From Trabulsiella odontotermitis (GTDB lineage Bacteria > Pseudomonadota > Gammaproteobacteria > Enterobacterales > Enterobacteriaceae), in NCBI RefSeq assembly GCF_030053895.1, contig NZ_CP125781.1, forward strand, positions 124,001-188,000: 64,000 bases of DNA, in the 5' to 3' direction. This document shows, piece by piece, positions 1 through 8,661 of this stretch; within the stretch, counting starts at the first letter, position 1; each line of letters begins with the position of its first letter. A model generated the notes under the pieces. The model ran no database searches. It was not told where the DNA came from and was given only the letters and a program-made list of their open reading frames with translations. A program made the position numbers and the translations under genes.

Positions 1-237
1 AATGATCACGAATACCATCCCGACCGCCAGAATGCCGGTGATAGCGGTCTGACGCAGCAGGTTGGAGACGTTACGCGCGCTGAGATAGGCCCCGTCCGTC
101 GTCCAGGTAAAAAACAGCATGATGACGATAATCGCCGCGATCATGACAAAGACCTGCAGATTGAGCGATTTCAGCCCGGGAAATGCCGCCGGGGTGGGCG
201 GGGTGAGTTTCATCTCAGAGGGGTTGTTCTTCGACAT
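1..237 (-). CDS. xylH: XylH, D-xylose ABC permease (partial)
   Basis: This is the N-terminal 79 codons of the inner-membrane permease of the high-affinity D-xylose ABC importer; the rest lies beyond the window edge. The reading starts MSKNNPSEMKL and runs through a cytoplasmic leader into a first hydrophobic segment (LQVFVMIAAIIVIMLFF), then TWTTDGAYLSARNVSNLL and a second hydrophobic stretch, as in E. coli XylH. The start at 237 lies inside the end of xylG (23 bp overlap), which suggests translational coupling. It is the third gene of xylFGH. Identity rests on close match to the remembered E. coli sequence and on position. Confidence 0.93.
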   Translation of the reverse strand, partial: MSKNNPSEMKLTPPTPAAFPGLKSLNLQVFVMIAAIIVIMLFFTWTTDGAYLSARNVSNLLRQTAITGILAVGMVFVII

Positions 238-1756
238 GACGTTCGCTCCTCAGTGCGGCTTCCATGACCTGTTCCTGCGTCAGGTCATGGTTGATTAAGT
301 TGGCTTTTAGCTTCCCTTCATGCATCACCAGTACGCGATCGCTGAGCCCAAGAACTTCCGGCAGTTCAGAGGAGATGACGATCACGGCGATGCCCTGTTT
401 CACCAGTTGATTGATAAGCTTGTAAATTTCGTATTTGGCGCCGATGTCGATCCCGCGAGTGGGCTCGTCGAGGATTAAAATCCGCGGGTTGAGCAACAGA
501 CAGCGCGCGAGGATCGCTTTTTGCTGATTCCCGCCGCTCAGACGACCAATCGCCAGTTCAGGCGTGGCGGTTTTGACTTTCAGGCGCTGAATGGATTGCA
601 AAATGCAGTGCTGTTCTGCGGCGTCGTCCAGGCTGCTTAACGGCCCGGTGAAATCGTCCAGCGCGGCGAGGGTGATATTTTTCCCCACTGCCATTACCGG
701 CACGATGCCGTCTTTTTTTCTGTCTTCCGGTACCATCGCGATGCCACAGGCAATGGCCTGCTGGCAGTTATTGATGTGCACGGGCTGACCGTCAATGTAG
801 ATTTTCCCTTCCCAGCGCCCGGGCCAGACGCCAAAAAGACACTGTACCGCTTCGGTACGCCCGGCACCGACCAGCCCGGCAACACCGAGGATTTCACCGC
901 GACGCAGCGAGAAGGAGACGTCGTTAACGCGCTTGATATGGCGGTTAACCGGATGCCAGGCCGTCAGGTGCTCGACGCGTAAAATTTCGTCACCGCACTC
1001 GTGGGGCTCGTTGGGGTAGAGCGCCGTCAGTTCACGTCCGACCATCATGGTAATGATGTCGCCCTCGCTCATACCGCTGGCGTCGCGCGTGCCGATATGC
1101 TGGCCGTCGCGGATCACACAGATGGTGTCGGAGATGGCTTTCACCTCGTTCAGCTTGTGCGAGATGTAAATGCAGGCGATATCGTGATTTTGCAGATCGC
1201 GGATGATATTGAGCAGCACCGCGGTTTCTTGTTCCGTCAGCGAGGCTGTAGGTTCATCGAGAATTAACAGGCGAACCTGCTTGTTGAGCGCTTTGGCGAT
1301 CTCCACCAGTTGCTGCTGGCCGAGGCCCAAATCGCCGACGCGGGTATCCGGGGAAATCGATAAACTCACCTGCGCGAGCAGTTTTTCACAGCGCAGGGTC
1401 ATGGTGTCGTAATCCAGCACGCCATAACGGCTCATTTCGGTGCCGAGAAAAATGTTTTCCAGCACTGTCAGATGCTTAACCAGCGCCAGCTCCTGGTGAA
1501 TAATGGCGATGCCTTTGCGCTCAGTGTCGCGAATATGGCTGGCTTGCAAGGGCTCGCCCGCGAAGATAATTTCGCCTTCAAAGCTCCCGTGGGGATAAAT
1601 ACCGCACAACACCTTCATCAGCGTGGATTTGCCAGAACCGTTTTCACCACACAACGAAACGATTTCCCCGGCGTTAAGCCGCAGGCTGACATTATCTATC
1701 GCCTTCACCGCGCCAAAGGCCTTGGTGATATTTTTCATCTCGAGTAAATAAGGCAT
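215..1756 (-). CDS. xylG: XylG, D-xylose ABC transporter ATPase
   Basis: A 513-residue tandem ATPase that powers D-xylose import with XylF and XylH on the cytoplasmic face of the inner membrane. There are two ABC domains. The first has Walker A GENGSGKST near residue 40, signature LGLGQQQ and Walker B LLILDEPT. The second has a degenerate P-loop GLVGAGRTE, signature LSGGNQQK and ILILDEPTRG, the usual arrangement in sugar importers of the CUT2 class. I chose the ATG at 1756 because GAAGGAG sits 6 bases upstream and the length equals the family's; an in-frame TTG two codons earlier is unlikely. It follows xylF by 72 bp and overlaps xylH. Confidence 0.97.
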   Translation of the reverse strand: MPYLLEMKNITKAFGAVKAIDNVSLRLNAGEIVSLCGENGSGKSTLMKVLCGIYPHGSFEGEIIFAGEPLQASHIRDTERKGIAIIHQELALVKHLTVLENIFLGTEMSRYGVLDYDTMTLRCEKLLAQVSLSISPDTRVGDLGLGQQQLVEIAKALNKQVRLLILDEPTASLTEQETAVLLNIIRDLQNHDIACIYISHKLNEVKAISDTICVIRDGQHIGTRDASGMSEGDIITMMVGRELTALYPNEPHECGDEILRVEHLTAWHPVNRHIKRVNDVSFSLRRGEILGVAGLVGAGRTEAVQCLFGVWPGRWEGKIYIDGQPVHINNCQQAIACGIAMVPEDRKKDGIVPVMAVGKNITLAALDDFTGPLSSLDDAAEQHCILQSIQRLKVKTATPELAIGRLSGGNQQKAILARCLLLNPRILILDEPTRGIDIGAKYEIYKLINQLVKQGIAVIVISSELPEVLGLSDRVLVMHEGKLKANLINHDLTQEQVMEAALRSERHVEEQPL

Positions 1757-1828
1757 ATACAACTCCTTCAGGCGGTCTGTTTTCGATGCCCCGAGAGAGA
1801 AATGCCCCGGAACCGGGGCATCAGAGAC

Positions 1829-2821
1829 TTATAGATCGCTCTTTTTATGGAAACCGTCTTTCACAACGGTTTGATCGATGTTGTCCTTATTCACTTCGAT
1901 AGGTGTCAACAGGCGGGAAGGGACATCTTTCAGCCCGTTATTAAGCGTGGAGTCTGATTTCGGCGTCTGCCCGTTACCCAGCTCAACGGCGATTTCTGCC
2001 GCGTTGGTCGCCAGGGTGGTGATCGGTTTATACACCGTCATGGTTTGCGAGCCGTTCATGATGCGTTTGATGCCTGCCAGGTCAGCATCCTGCCCGGAAA
2101 TGGCGACTTTGCCCGCCAGTCCCTGGGCGCCGAGCGCCTGGATCGCACCGCCTGCGGTGGCGTCATTCGAGGCCACAACCGCATCAATTTTGTTGTTGTT
2201 CGCCGTCAGCGCGTTTTCCATTATTTTCAGCGCATTTTCCGGAAGCCAGCCATCAACCCACTGGTCGCCAACAATTTTGATTTTGCCGTCATCAATAAAC
2301 GGTTTGAGCACTTTCATTTGCCCGGCACGGAACAATTTTGCGTTGTTATCGACTGGCGAGCCGCCCATCAGGAAATAATTTCCCTGAGGCACTTTCTCGA
2401 CAAGACTATGTGCCTGCATTTCACCGACTTTTTCGTTATCGAATGAAATATAAAAATCGATGTCAGCGTTATTAATCATGCGATCATAAGCCAGCACTTT
2501 AATCCCTTCCTGCTTGGCTTCTTTAATAACGTTACTCAGCACCTGACCGTTGTAAGGAATAATAACTAACACATCGACGCCGCGGTTGATCATATTTTCA
2601 ATTTGCGACATCTGTGTTTCTTCGTTGCCATTTGCTGACTGTACAAATACCGTTGCACCGAGAGCTTGTGCTTTATTAACAAAAATATCGCGATCTTTCT
2701 GCCAGCGCTCAAGTCGCAGATCGTCAATCGCCATGCCGATTTTGACCTCTTTGGCGATACCAGCCATGCTGGTCAGCATAAGAGAGGCGCAGAGGGTGAG
2801 GCAAAGGTGTTTTAATTTCAT
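1829..2821 (-). CDS. xylF: XylF, periplasmic D-xylose-binding protein
   Basis: A 330-residue periplasmic binding protein that delivers D-xylose to XylGH. The N-terminus is a Sec signal peptide (charged start, hydrophobic core, cleavage expected after SMAGIA). The mature part has the type 1 periplasmic binding fold of the ribose/xylose-binding family, with IPYNGQVLSNVI, DVVASNDATAGG-like and SGQDAD stretches. The length equals E. coli XylF. It is the first gene of the xylFGH operon, read away from the xylF-xylA intergenic region, and should be induced by xylose through XylR and CRP. Confidence 0.97.
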   Translation of the reverse strand: MKLKHLCLTLCASLMLTSMAGIAKEVKIGMAIDDLRLERWQKDRDIFVNKAQALGATVFVQSANGNEETQMSQIENMINRGVDVLVIIPYNGQVLSNVIKEAKQEGIKVLAYDRMINNADIDFYISFDNEKVGEMQAHSLVEKVPQGNYFLMGGSPVDNNAKLFRAGQMKVLKPFIDDGKIKIVGDQWVDGWLPENALKIMENALTANNNKIDAVVASNDATAGGAIQALGAQGLAGKVAISGQDADLAGIKRIMNGSQTMTVYKPITTLATNAAEIAVELGNGQTPKSDSTLNNGLKDVPSRLLTPIEVNKDNIDQTVVKDGFHKKSDL

Positions 2822-3213
2822 GATCGTGATGCCTTTTTTATCTGGTTGCAGGAGGTTGCAGGGTAGTTATAGAGACGAAAAAGAAACATACACTTCTGAT
2901 ACGCTGCAAATTTTTAACAGAGAATACGCATCTGGCAATTACCGCTTTTTCTTTTCGCATTATGATATTTGGTTTATTTTCCAAATTATGATGGCGATCG
3001 GATTTTGAACCGTTTCGCCTTTCTGTTGCATCACGCTATGGAAGCACTATTCCAGAAAAGAAGAATGAAAACGAGTGTTTTTTTGCGAGCCAGCGCACGT
3101 TTGTGGATTCTCTTAATGGCAGTGTGAAATAACGTAATTGAGCAACTCAAAATCCGATCTCACTATTAGCCAATGAATTAATCCCCGCCGCCTGTCTGAA
3201 TATGGAGTTCATT
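2822..3213. promoter_or_regulatory. xylF-xylA divergent control region with CRP site
   Basis: A 392-bp A+T-rich region between the divergent xylF and xylA starts. A CRP-like site TGCGA-N6-GCACG lies at 3084-3099, matching the position and form of the shared CRP site known in E. coli xyl. The xylA-proximal stretch 3121-3155 (GTGTGAAATAACGTAATTG, then AGCAACT) resembles the E. coli XylR operator I-A region. The stretch near 2965-3002 is the likely xylF-proximal operator. XylR itself is outside the window. The CRP site is seen directly; the XylR assignments come from memory of the E. coli region and are less sure. Confidence 0.65.
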
Positions 3214-4536
3214 ATGCAAGCTTATTTCGACCAACTCGAACGCGTTCGTTATGAAGGCCCGTCATCGGTTAATCCGCTGGCATTTCGGCACTACAACCCG
3301 GATGAGCAGGTTCTGGGTAAGCGAATGGAAGACCATCTGCGTTTCGCCGCCTGTTACTGGCACACGTTCTGCTGGAACGGTGCCGATATGTTTGGCGTTG
3401 GCGCTTTTGAGCGCCCGTGGCAGCAGGCGGGCGACGCGATGGCACTGGCAAAGCGTAAAGCCGACGTTGCATTTGAGTTTTTCCACAAGTTAAACGTCCC
3501 TTACTATTGCTTCCATGACGTTGATGTCTCACCGGAAGGCGCTTCACTGAAAGAATACCTCAACAATTTTGCCCGCATGGTCGATGTTCTGGCCGAAAAA
3601 CAGCAACAGAGCGGGGTAAAACTGCTGTGGGGCACGGCAAACTGCTTCACCAACCCGCGTTACGGCGCCGGTGCGGCCACCAACCCCGATCCTGAAGTCT
3701 TTAGCTGGGCAGCCACGCAAGTGGTGACGGCGATGAACGCCACGCACAAACTGGGCGGTGAAAACTATGTTCTGTGGGGCGGCCGTGAAGGCTATGAAAC
3801 CCTGCTGAATACCGATCTGCGCCAGGAGCGCGAGCAGATTGGCCGCTTCATGCAAATGGTGGTGGAGCATAAACACAAAATCGGTTTCCGCGGCACGCTG
3901 TTGATTGAACCTAAACCGCAGGAGCCCACCAAACATCAGTATGATTACGATGCCGCGACGGTGTACGGCTTCCTCAAACAGTTTGGCCTGGAAAAAGAGA
4001 TCAAACTGAATATCGAAGCTAACCACGCGACGCTGGCCGGGCATTCGTTCCATCACGAAATCGCGACCGCCATCGCGCTGGGCGTGTTTGGTTCCGTCGA
4101 TGCCAACCGTGGCGACGCGCAACTGGGCTGGGACACCGACCAGTTCCCGAACAGCGTCGAGGAAAACGCGCTGGTGATGTATGAAATCATCAAAGCGGGC
4201 GGTTTCACCACCGGCGGGCTGAATTTTGACGCCAAAGTACGCCGTCAAAGTACCGACAAATACGATCTGTTCTACGGTCACATCGGCGCGATGGACACCA
4301 TGGCGCTGGCACTGAAAGTCGCCGCCCGTATGATTGAAGACGGTCAGCTTGATAAGCGCGTGGCGAAACGTTATGCCGGGTGGAACGGCGAGTTGGGTCA
4401 GCAGATCCTGAAAGGGCAACTGTCACTGTCTCAACTGGCTGCCTATGCTGAACAGCATAATCTGGCACCGCAGCACCAGAGCGGTCATCAGGAATTGCTG
4501 GAAAACCTGGTGAATCATTACCTGTTTGACAAATAA
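3214..4536 (+). CDS. xylA: XylA, xylose isomerase
   Basis: A 440-residue cytoplasmic isomerase that converts D-xylose to D-xylulose, the first catabolic step. It is a TIM barrel of the xylose isomerase family: FHDVDVSPEG near residue 100 carries the catalytic His, WGGREGYETL and the later EANHA, DANRGD and GHIGAMDT stretches carry metal ligands. The start is the ATG at 3214, with GGAG at 3205-3208. An upstream in-frame ATG at 3202 overlaps that ribosome site, so it is rejected. The next gene, 71 bp downstream, is xylB; a terminator-shaped hairpin lies between them. Confidence 0.98.
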   Translation: MQAYFDQLERVRYEGPSSVNPLAFRHYNPDEQVLGKRMEDHLRFAACYWHTFCWNGADMFGVGAFERPWQQAGDAMALAKRKADVAFEFFHKLNVPYYCFHDVDVSPEGASLKEYLNNFARMVDVLAEKQQQSGVKLLWGTANCFTNPRYGAGAATNPDPEVFSWAATQVVTAMNATHKLGGENYVLWGGREGYETLLNTDLRQEREQIGRFMQMVVEHKHKIGFRGTLLIEPKPQEPTKHQYDYDAATVYGFLKQFGLEKEIKLNIEANHATLAGHSFHHEIATAIALGVFGSVDANRGDAQLGWDTDQFPNSVEENALVMYEIIKAGGFTTGGLNFDAKVRRQSTDKYDLFYGHIGAMDTMALALKVAARMIEDGQLDKRVAKRYAGWNGELGQQILKGQLSLSQLAAYAEQHNLAPQHQSGHQELLENLVNHYLFDK

Positions 4537-4558
4537 TCCGCGTCATACGGTATTGCAG

Positions 4559-4589
4559 GCCCGGTCGTGTCACGCTACCGGGCATTTTT
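4559..4589 (+). terminator. xylA-xylB intercistronic terminator-like hairpin
   Basis: GCCCGGT (4559-4565) pairs with ACCGGGC (4577-4583) and is followed by A then five T. It has the shape of an intrinsic terminator but lies inside the xylAB operon, 18 bp before the xylB start. It may lower xylB expression relative to xylA or protect the xylA message. Confidence 0.6.
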
Positions 4590-4607
4590 AGTTAAGGAGC
4601 CCTCACC

Positions 4608-6062
4608 ATGTATATCGGGATCGATCTGGGTACGTCAGGCGTTAAGGTGATTCTGCTTAATGAGCAGGGAGAAGTTATCGCTTCGCAAACCGAAGCTCTC
4701 ACGGTGTCGCGTCCGCATCCATTGTGGTCAGAGCAGGATCCCGAATCCTGGTGGCGGGCAACGGATCGAGCGATGAAAGCACTGGCGGCGCAGCACTCAC
4801 TGCGTGAAGTGAAAGCGCTGGGGATTGCCGGGCAGATGCATGGCGCCACGCTTCTCGACAAACAGCAGCGCATCCTGCGTCCGGCTATTCTGTGGAATGA
4901 CGGGCGCTGCGGTGAGGAGTGCGCGTTGCTGGAAGCGCAGGTGCCGAATTCCCGTGAGATAACCGGCAACCTGATGATGCCGGGTTTTACCGCGCCAAAG
5001 CTGCTCTGGGTACAGCGTCATGAGCCGGATGTTTTCCGCCAGGTCGATAAAGTGCTGTTGCCGAAGGATTATCTGCGTCTGCGCATGACCGGCGAGTTCG
5101 CCAGCGACATGTCGGATGCCGCAGGCACAATGTGGATGGATGTGGCGAAGCGTGACTGGAGCGACGCGATGCTGAGCGCCTGCAATCTGACGCGCGACAA
5201 CATGCCCGCGCTGTTTGAAGGGTGCGAGGTGACCGGTACTCTGCTGCCTGCCGTCGCGCAGGCGTGGAACGTGGCGGAAATTCCCGTAGTGGCGGGCGGT
5301 GGCGATAACGCCGCAGGTGCGGTGGGTGTCGGGATGGTCGATGCCGGGCAGGCGATGCTGTCGCTTGGCACTTCAGGCGTCTATTTTGCTGTCAGCGAAG
5401 GGTTTCTGAGTAAGCCGGAAAGCGCGGTGCACAGTTTCTGCCACGCGTTGCCTGGTCGCTGGCACCTGATGTCTGTCATGCTAAGCGCTGCCTCCTGTCT
5501 CGACTGGGCTGCGCGTTTAACCGGGCTGGGCAGCGTGCCGGCGCTGATTGCTGTCGCAGAGAAAGCAGATGAAAACGCGGATCCGGTCTGGTTTCTGCCG
5601 TACCTGTCTGGCGAACGCACACCGCACAATAACCCGCAGGCGAAGGGCGTTTTCTTTGGCCTGACGCATCAGCATGGTCCGGCTGAGCTGGCGCGTGCGG
5701 TGCTGGAAGGCGTCGGATTTGCGCTGGCGGACGGGATGGACGTGGTGCACGCCTGCGGTATCACACCGAAAAGCGTGACGCTGATTGGCGGCGGCGCGAG
5801 GAGCCCCTGGTGGCGGCAAATGCTGGCGGATATCAGCGGTACGACGCTGGATTACCGCACCGGCGGCGATGTCGGTCCGGCGCTGGGCGCGGCGCGACTG
5901 GCGCAGATGGCGATGCATCCGGGCACGGCGTTTGCCGATCTTCTCCCGCAACTGCCGCTTGAACAGTCACACCAGCCTGATGCGGCGCGGCATGCGCGTT
6001 ATGCCCCGCGACGCGAAACCTTCCGCCAGCTTTATCAGCAGCTTCTGCCGCTGATGTCATAA
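4608..6062 (+). CDS. xylB: XylB, xylulokinase
   Basis: A 484-residue cytoplasmic kinase that phosphorylates D-xylulose to xylulose 5-phosphate, which enters the pentose phosphate pathway. It is an FGGY-family kinase: the N-terminal phosphate loop is YIGIDLGTSGVKV, the substrate-binding stretch is AGQMHGATLLD near residue 75, the catalytic Asp lies in GGGDNAAGAVG near residue 233, and the second ATPase domain has LIGGGARSPWW. A GGAG site at 4596-4599 precedes the ATG. It is the second gene of xylAB. In E. coli K-12 yiaB and yiaA follow; here a REP element and wecH do. Confidence 0.97.
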   Translation: MYIGIDLGTSGVKVILLNEQGEVIASQTEALTVSRPHPLWSEQDPESWWRATDRAMKALAAQHSLREVKALGIAGQMHGATLLDKQQRILRPAILWNDGRCGEECALLEAQVPNSREITGNLMMPGFTAPKLLWVQRHEPDVFRQVDKVLLPKDYLRLRMTGEFASDMSDAAGTMWMDVAKRDWSDAMLSACNLTRDNMPALFEGCEVTGTLLPAVAQAWNVAEIPVVAGGGDNAAGAVGVGMVDAGQAMLSLGTSGVYFAVSEGFLSKPESAVHSFCHALPGRWHLMSVMLSAASCLDWAARLTGLGSVPALIAVAEKADENADPVWFLPYLSGERTPHNNPQAKGVFFGLTHQHGPAELARAVLEGVGFALADGMDVVHACGITPKSVTLIGGGARSPWWRQMLADISGTTLDYRTGGDVGPALGAARLAQMAMHPGTAFADLLPQLPLEQSHQPDAARHARYAPRRETFRQLYQQLLPLMS

Positions 6063-6071
6063 AAAATCGTT

Positions 6072-6101
6072 GCCGGATGGCGCTACGCTTATCCGGCCTA
6101 C
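6072..6101. repeat. REP palindrome
   Basis: A single E. coli-type REP (GCCGGATGGCGCTACGC, then TTATCCGGCCTAC) sits between the convergent 3' ends of xylB and wecH. Such elements stabilise upstream messages or bind gyrase and IHF in related species. Confidence 0.85.
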
Positions 6102-6115
6102 GGTTTTGTTTTCGC

Positions 6116-7111
6116 TTAACTGACAAACCGGCGTGTATCCAGCCGTTGTACCAGCATCGACAGCAGCAGGCTGACCGCCAGCGTCACGCCGAAAATCCAG
6201 AGAATATCCACCAGCGGCCAGCTTTTCAGTTCGATGCCGTTGGTGCGTAGCGCGTGGATAATCAGCGCGTGAAAACCGTAAATCCCCAGTGAATGGCGCG
6301 AAATCAGCGCCAGTCCCGGTAACGCCCGATCATTGAGCGTATTTTTCACTATCGTTAGTACTGCCGCCGCGCTGAGAAACACCATCGGCCCGCAATACAG
6401 ATACCAGGTATCGGCGAAATTGCCGCGCCATTGCAGTTCGTGCAGCGTTCCGCGCGAAATGACTGCCACGGCGATGATAAACACCGCCACGCTCAGCAGC
6501 GTCAGTGGTTTTCTGTCGGTATCCATCATGCCGATGGCTCTGCCGAGCAGGCCATACAGCACGTAGTAAAAAGTGTCGCCGCTGATGTAGAGATTGACCG
6601 GCAGCCATTCGAAACCGTCCACTTTTTGTGAAACCGTATTGGGGTTCGCAACAATACCGAGTACGACGATCAACGCCAGCAACATTTTGCCGCTCACGGT
6701 TTTAACCTGAATCAGCGGCGAAACCAGATAAATAACGAAAATCGCGAAGAAGAACCACAGGTGATAGAAGACGGGTTTTTGCAGCACATATTTCAGTGAC
6801 TGGACGACGTTGATCTGAGTGAACGCTGCGATATAAATCAGCGCAATCACACTGTAGAACAGCAGGCACAGCCCGATACGCAGGAAGTGCCGCGGTTGGG
6901 CGCTACGCTCGCCAAAAAACAGATAACCGGAAATCATGAAAAAAAGCGGCACGCTGACGCGGGACGCGGAATTCAGCACATTGGCGATTTCCCAGTTCAG
7001 ATAACTGACGCCGTGTGCATTAGTCACATACCAGGTGGTGGTATGGATCATCACCACCATCAAACACGCAATCCCTCGCAGATTATCTATCCAGTTAATT
7101 TTTGACTGCAT
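6116..7111 (-). CDS. wecH: WecH (YiaH), O-acetyltransferase for ECA
   Basis: A 331-residue integral membrane acyltransferase of the acyltransferase 3 family. In E. coli WecH adds O-acetyl groups to enterobacterial common antigen. The N-terminus WIDNLRGIACLMVVMIHTT holds the conserved Arg and the His expected in the active site (LRG and MIHTT), and about ten hydrophobic helices follow. The length equals E. coli WecH. It faces ysaB divergently over a 180-bp gap and runs toward xylB. The yiaA-yiaB pair that lies between wecH and xylB in K-12 is absent. Confidence 0.93.
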   Translation of the reverse strand: MQSKINWIDNLRGIACLMVVMIHTTTWYVTNAHGVSYLNWEIANVLNSASRVSVPLFFMISGYLFFGERSAQPRHFLRIGLCLLFYSVIALIYIAAFTQINVVQSLKYVLQKPVFYHLWFFFAIFVIYLVSPLIQVKTVSGKMLLALIVVLGIVANPNTVSQKVDGFEWLPVNLYISGDTFYYVLYGLLGRAIGMMDTDRKPLTLLSVAVFIIAVAVISRGTLHELQWRGNFADTWYLYCGPMVFLSAAAVLTIVKNTLNDRALPGLALISRHSLGIYGFHALIIHALRTNGIELKSWPLVDILWIFGVTLAVSLLLSMLVQRLDTRRFVS

Positions 7112-7291
7112 CAGTGCCTCAGTGCCCTCGCGAAAAGGGGTCAGACTTGCGATTTTTCACCATCATTGACTGGAAAATTCCGAGTTTTTCGCCACAGTCT
7201 TGTAGAGCCTGTGTCAGATTCGCAGAATGCTCCGACCTGAACGATAGTCTATTAAAAAATAACAGCCAGATAACAATGTGGTAATCAGAAA

Positions 7292-7594
7292 ATGATGATG
7301 AAATATGTAGTTCCCTGTCTGGCCTTGCTGATGCTTGCCGGGTGCAGCGCCGAACACGCCCCGCCGCAAAAGGCGCAGAAAGCCAAAGTCACCCCGTTGC
7401 ATTCGCTCGAAATGGAGCAATTGTGCAAGAACAGAGCGGCGGAGCGCTATAATACCGCGGCGCAGAAAATTGATGTGACTGGCTTTGAAAAGTATCAGGC
7501 CAGCTATGAATTACGTGGTTATACTTCGCGCAATGAGGGGTTTGTCTGCTCGTTTGATCCTGACGGCCAGTTTTTGCATCTTTCGATGCGCTGA
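7292..7594 (+). CDS. ysaB: YsaB, small lipoprotein
   Basis: A 100-residue predicted lipoprotein of unknown function. A short signal peptide ends at the lipobox LMLAGC, so Cys is near residue 18. The mature part (LCKNRAAERYNTAAQKIDV, then RGYTSRNEGFVCSFD) matches E. coli YsaB, including two further Cys that could form a disulfide. Three ATG codons lie in a row at 7292, 7295 and 7298; the first is given but any may serve, and no strong ribosome site chooses between them. It lies 146 bp upstream of glyQ on the same strand, as in E. coli. Confidence 0.9.
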   Translation: MMMKYVVPCLALLMLAGCSAEHAPPQKAQKAKVTPLHSLEMEQLCKNRAAERYNTAAQKIDVTGFEKYQASYELRGYTSRNEGFVCSFDPDGQFLHLSMR

Positions 7595-7740
7595 TCCGCT
7601 GTGTGCGCCGTCTGGCGCGCGCAAATCGTCCCTTTTTCCCCAATTTTACTTAAACAGCGCCGTTTCGTACTGTATATCTCGCAGCCAGCGGTTATACTGG
7701 TCCCTTCCTTTAAATCCACACGTATCCAGCACGAAAGAAT

Positions 7741-8652
7741 ATGCAAAAGTTTGATACCAGGACCTTCCAGGGCCTGATCCTGACCTTACAGGATTACTGG
7801 GCTCGTCAGGGCTGCACCATCGTTCAACCACTGGACATGGAAGTCGGCGCCGGGACTTCTCACCCTATGACCTGCCTGCGGGCGCTGGGGCCGGAACCCA
7901 TTGCTGCTGCGTATGTGCAGCCTTCCCGCCGCCCGACTGACGGCCGCTATGGCGAAAACCCGAACCGTTTACAGCACTACTATCAGTTCCAGGTGATCAT
8001 TAAACCGTCACCGGACAACATTCAGGAGCTGTACCTCGGATCCCTGAAAGAGCTTGGGCTGGATCCTTCCATCCACGATATCCGTTTCGTGGAAGACAAC
8101 TGGGAAAACCCGACGCTGGGCGCCTGGGGCCTCGGCTGGGAAGTGTGGCTGAACGGCATGGAAGTGACGCAGTTCACCTACTTCCAGCAGGTCGGCGGCC
8201 TGGAGTGTAAGCCGGTGACCGGTGAAATCACTTACGGCCTGGAACGTCTGGCGATGTACATTCAGGGCGTGGACAGCGTTTACGACCTGGTCTGGAGCAA
8301 CGGCCCGCTGGGTAAAACCACTTACGGCGACGTGTTCCATCAGAACGAAGTGGAGCAATCCACCTACAACTTCGAATACGCGGATGTGGACTTCCTGTTC
8401 ACCTGCTTCGAGCAGTACGAGAAAGAAGCGCAGCATCTGCTGGCGCTGGAAACCCCGCTGCCGCTACCTGCCTACGAGCGTATTCTGAAGGCCGCCCACA
8501 GCTTCAACCTGCTGGATGCGCGTAAAGCCATCTCCGTCACCGAGCGTCAGCGCTACATTCTGCGCATTCGCACCCTGACCAAAGCAGTGGCAGAAGCTTA
8601 CTACGCTTCCCGTGAAGCCCTCGGCTTCCCGATGTGCAACAGAGACAACTAA
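7741..8652 (+). CDS. glyQ: GlyQ, glycyl-tRNA synthetase alpha subunit
   Basis: A 303-residue class II catalytic subunit of the bacterial alpha2-beta2 glycyl-tRNA synthetase, cytoplasmic and essential. It begins FDTRTFQGLILTLQDYWARQ and carries GAGTSHPMTCLRALGPEP and YVQPSRRPTDGRYGENPNR, the conserved motif 2 region of this family. Its length equals the E. coli protein. The glyS start is only 9 bp past its stop, so the two subunits are co-translated in stoichiometry. Confidence 0.99.
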   Translation: MQKFDTRTFQGLILTLQDYWARQGCTIVQPLDMEVGAGTSHPMTCLRALGPEPIAAAYVQPSRRPTDGRYGENPNRLQHYYQFQVIIKPSPDNIQELYLGSLKELGLDPSIHDIRFVEDNWENPTLGAWGLGWEVWLNGMEVTQFTYFQQVGGLECKPVTGEITYGLERLAMYIQGVDSVYDLVWSNGPLGKTTYGDVFHQNEVEQSTYNFEYADVDFLFTCFEQYEKEAQHLLALETPLPLPAYERILKAAHSFNLLDARKAISVTERQRYILRIRTLTKAVAEAYYASREALGFPMCNRDN

Positions 8653-8661
8653 GAGGCGGCC

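Noticed and set aside
3544..4419. A 291-codon open frame antisense to xylA
   Set aside because: Shadow of xylA.
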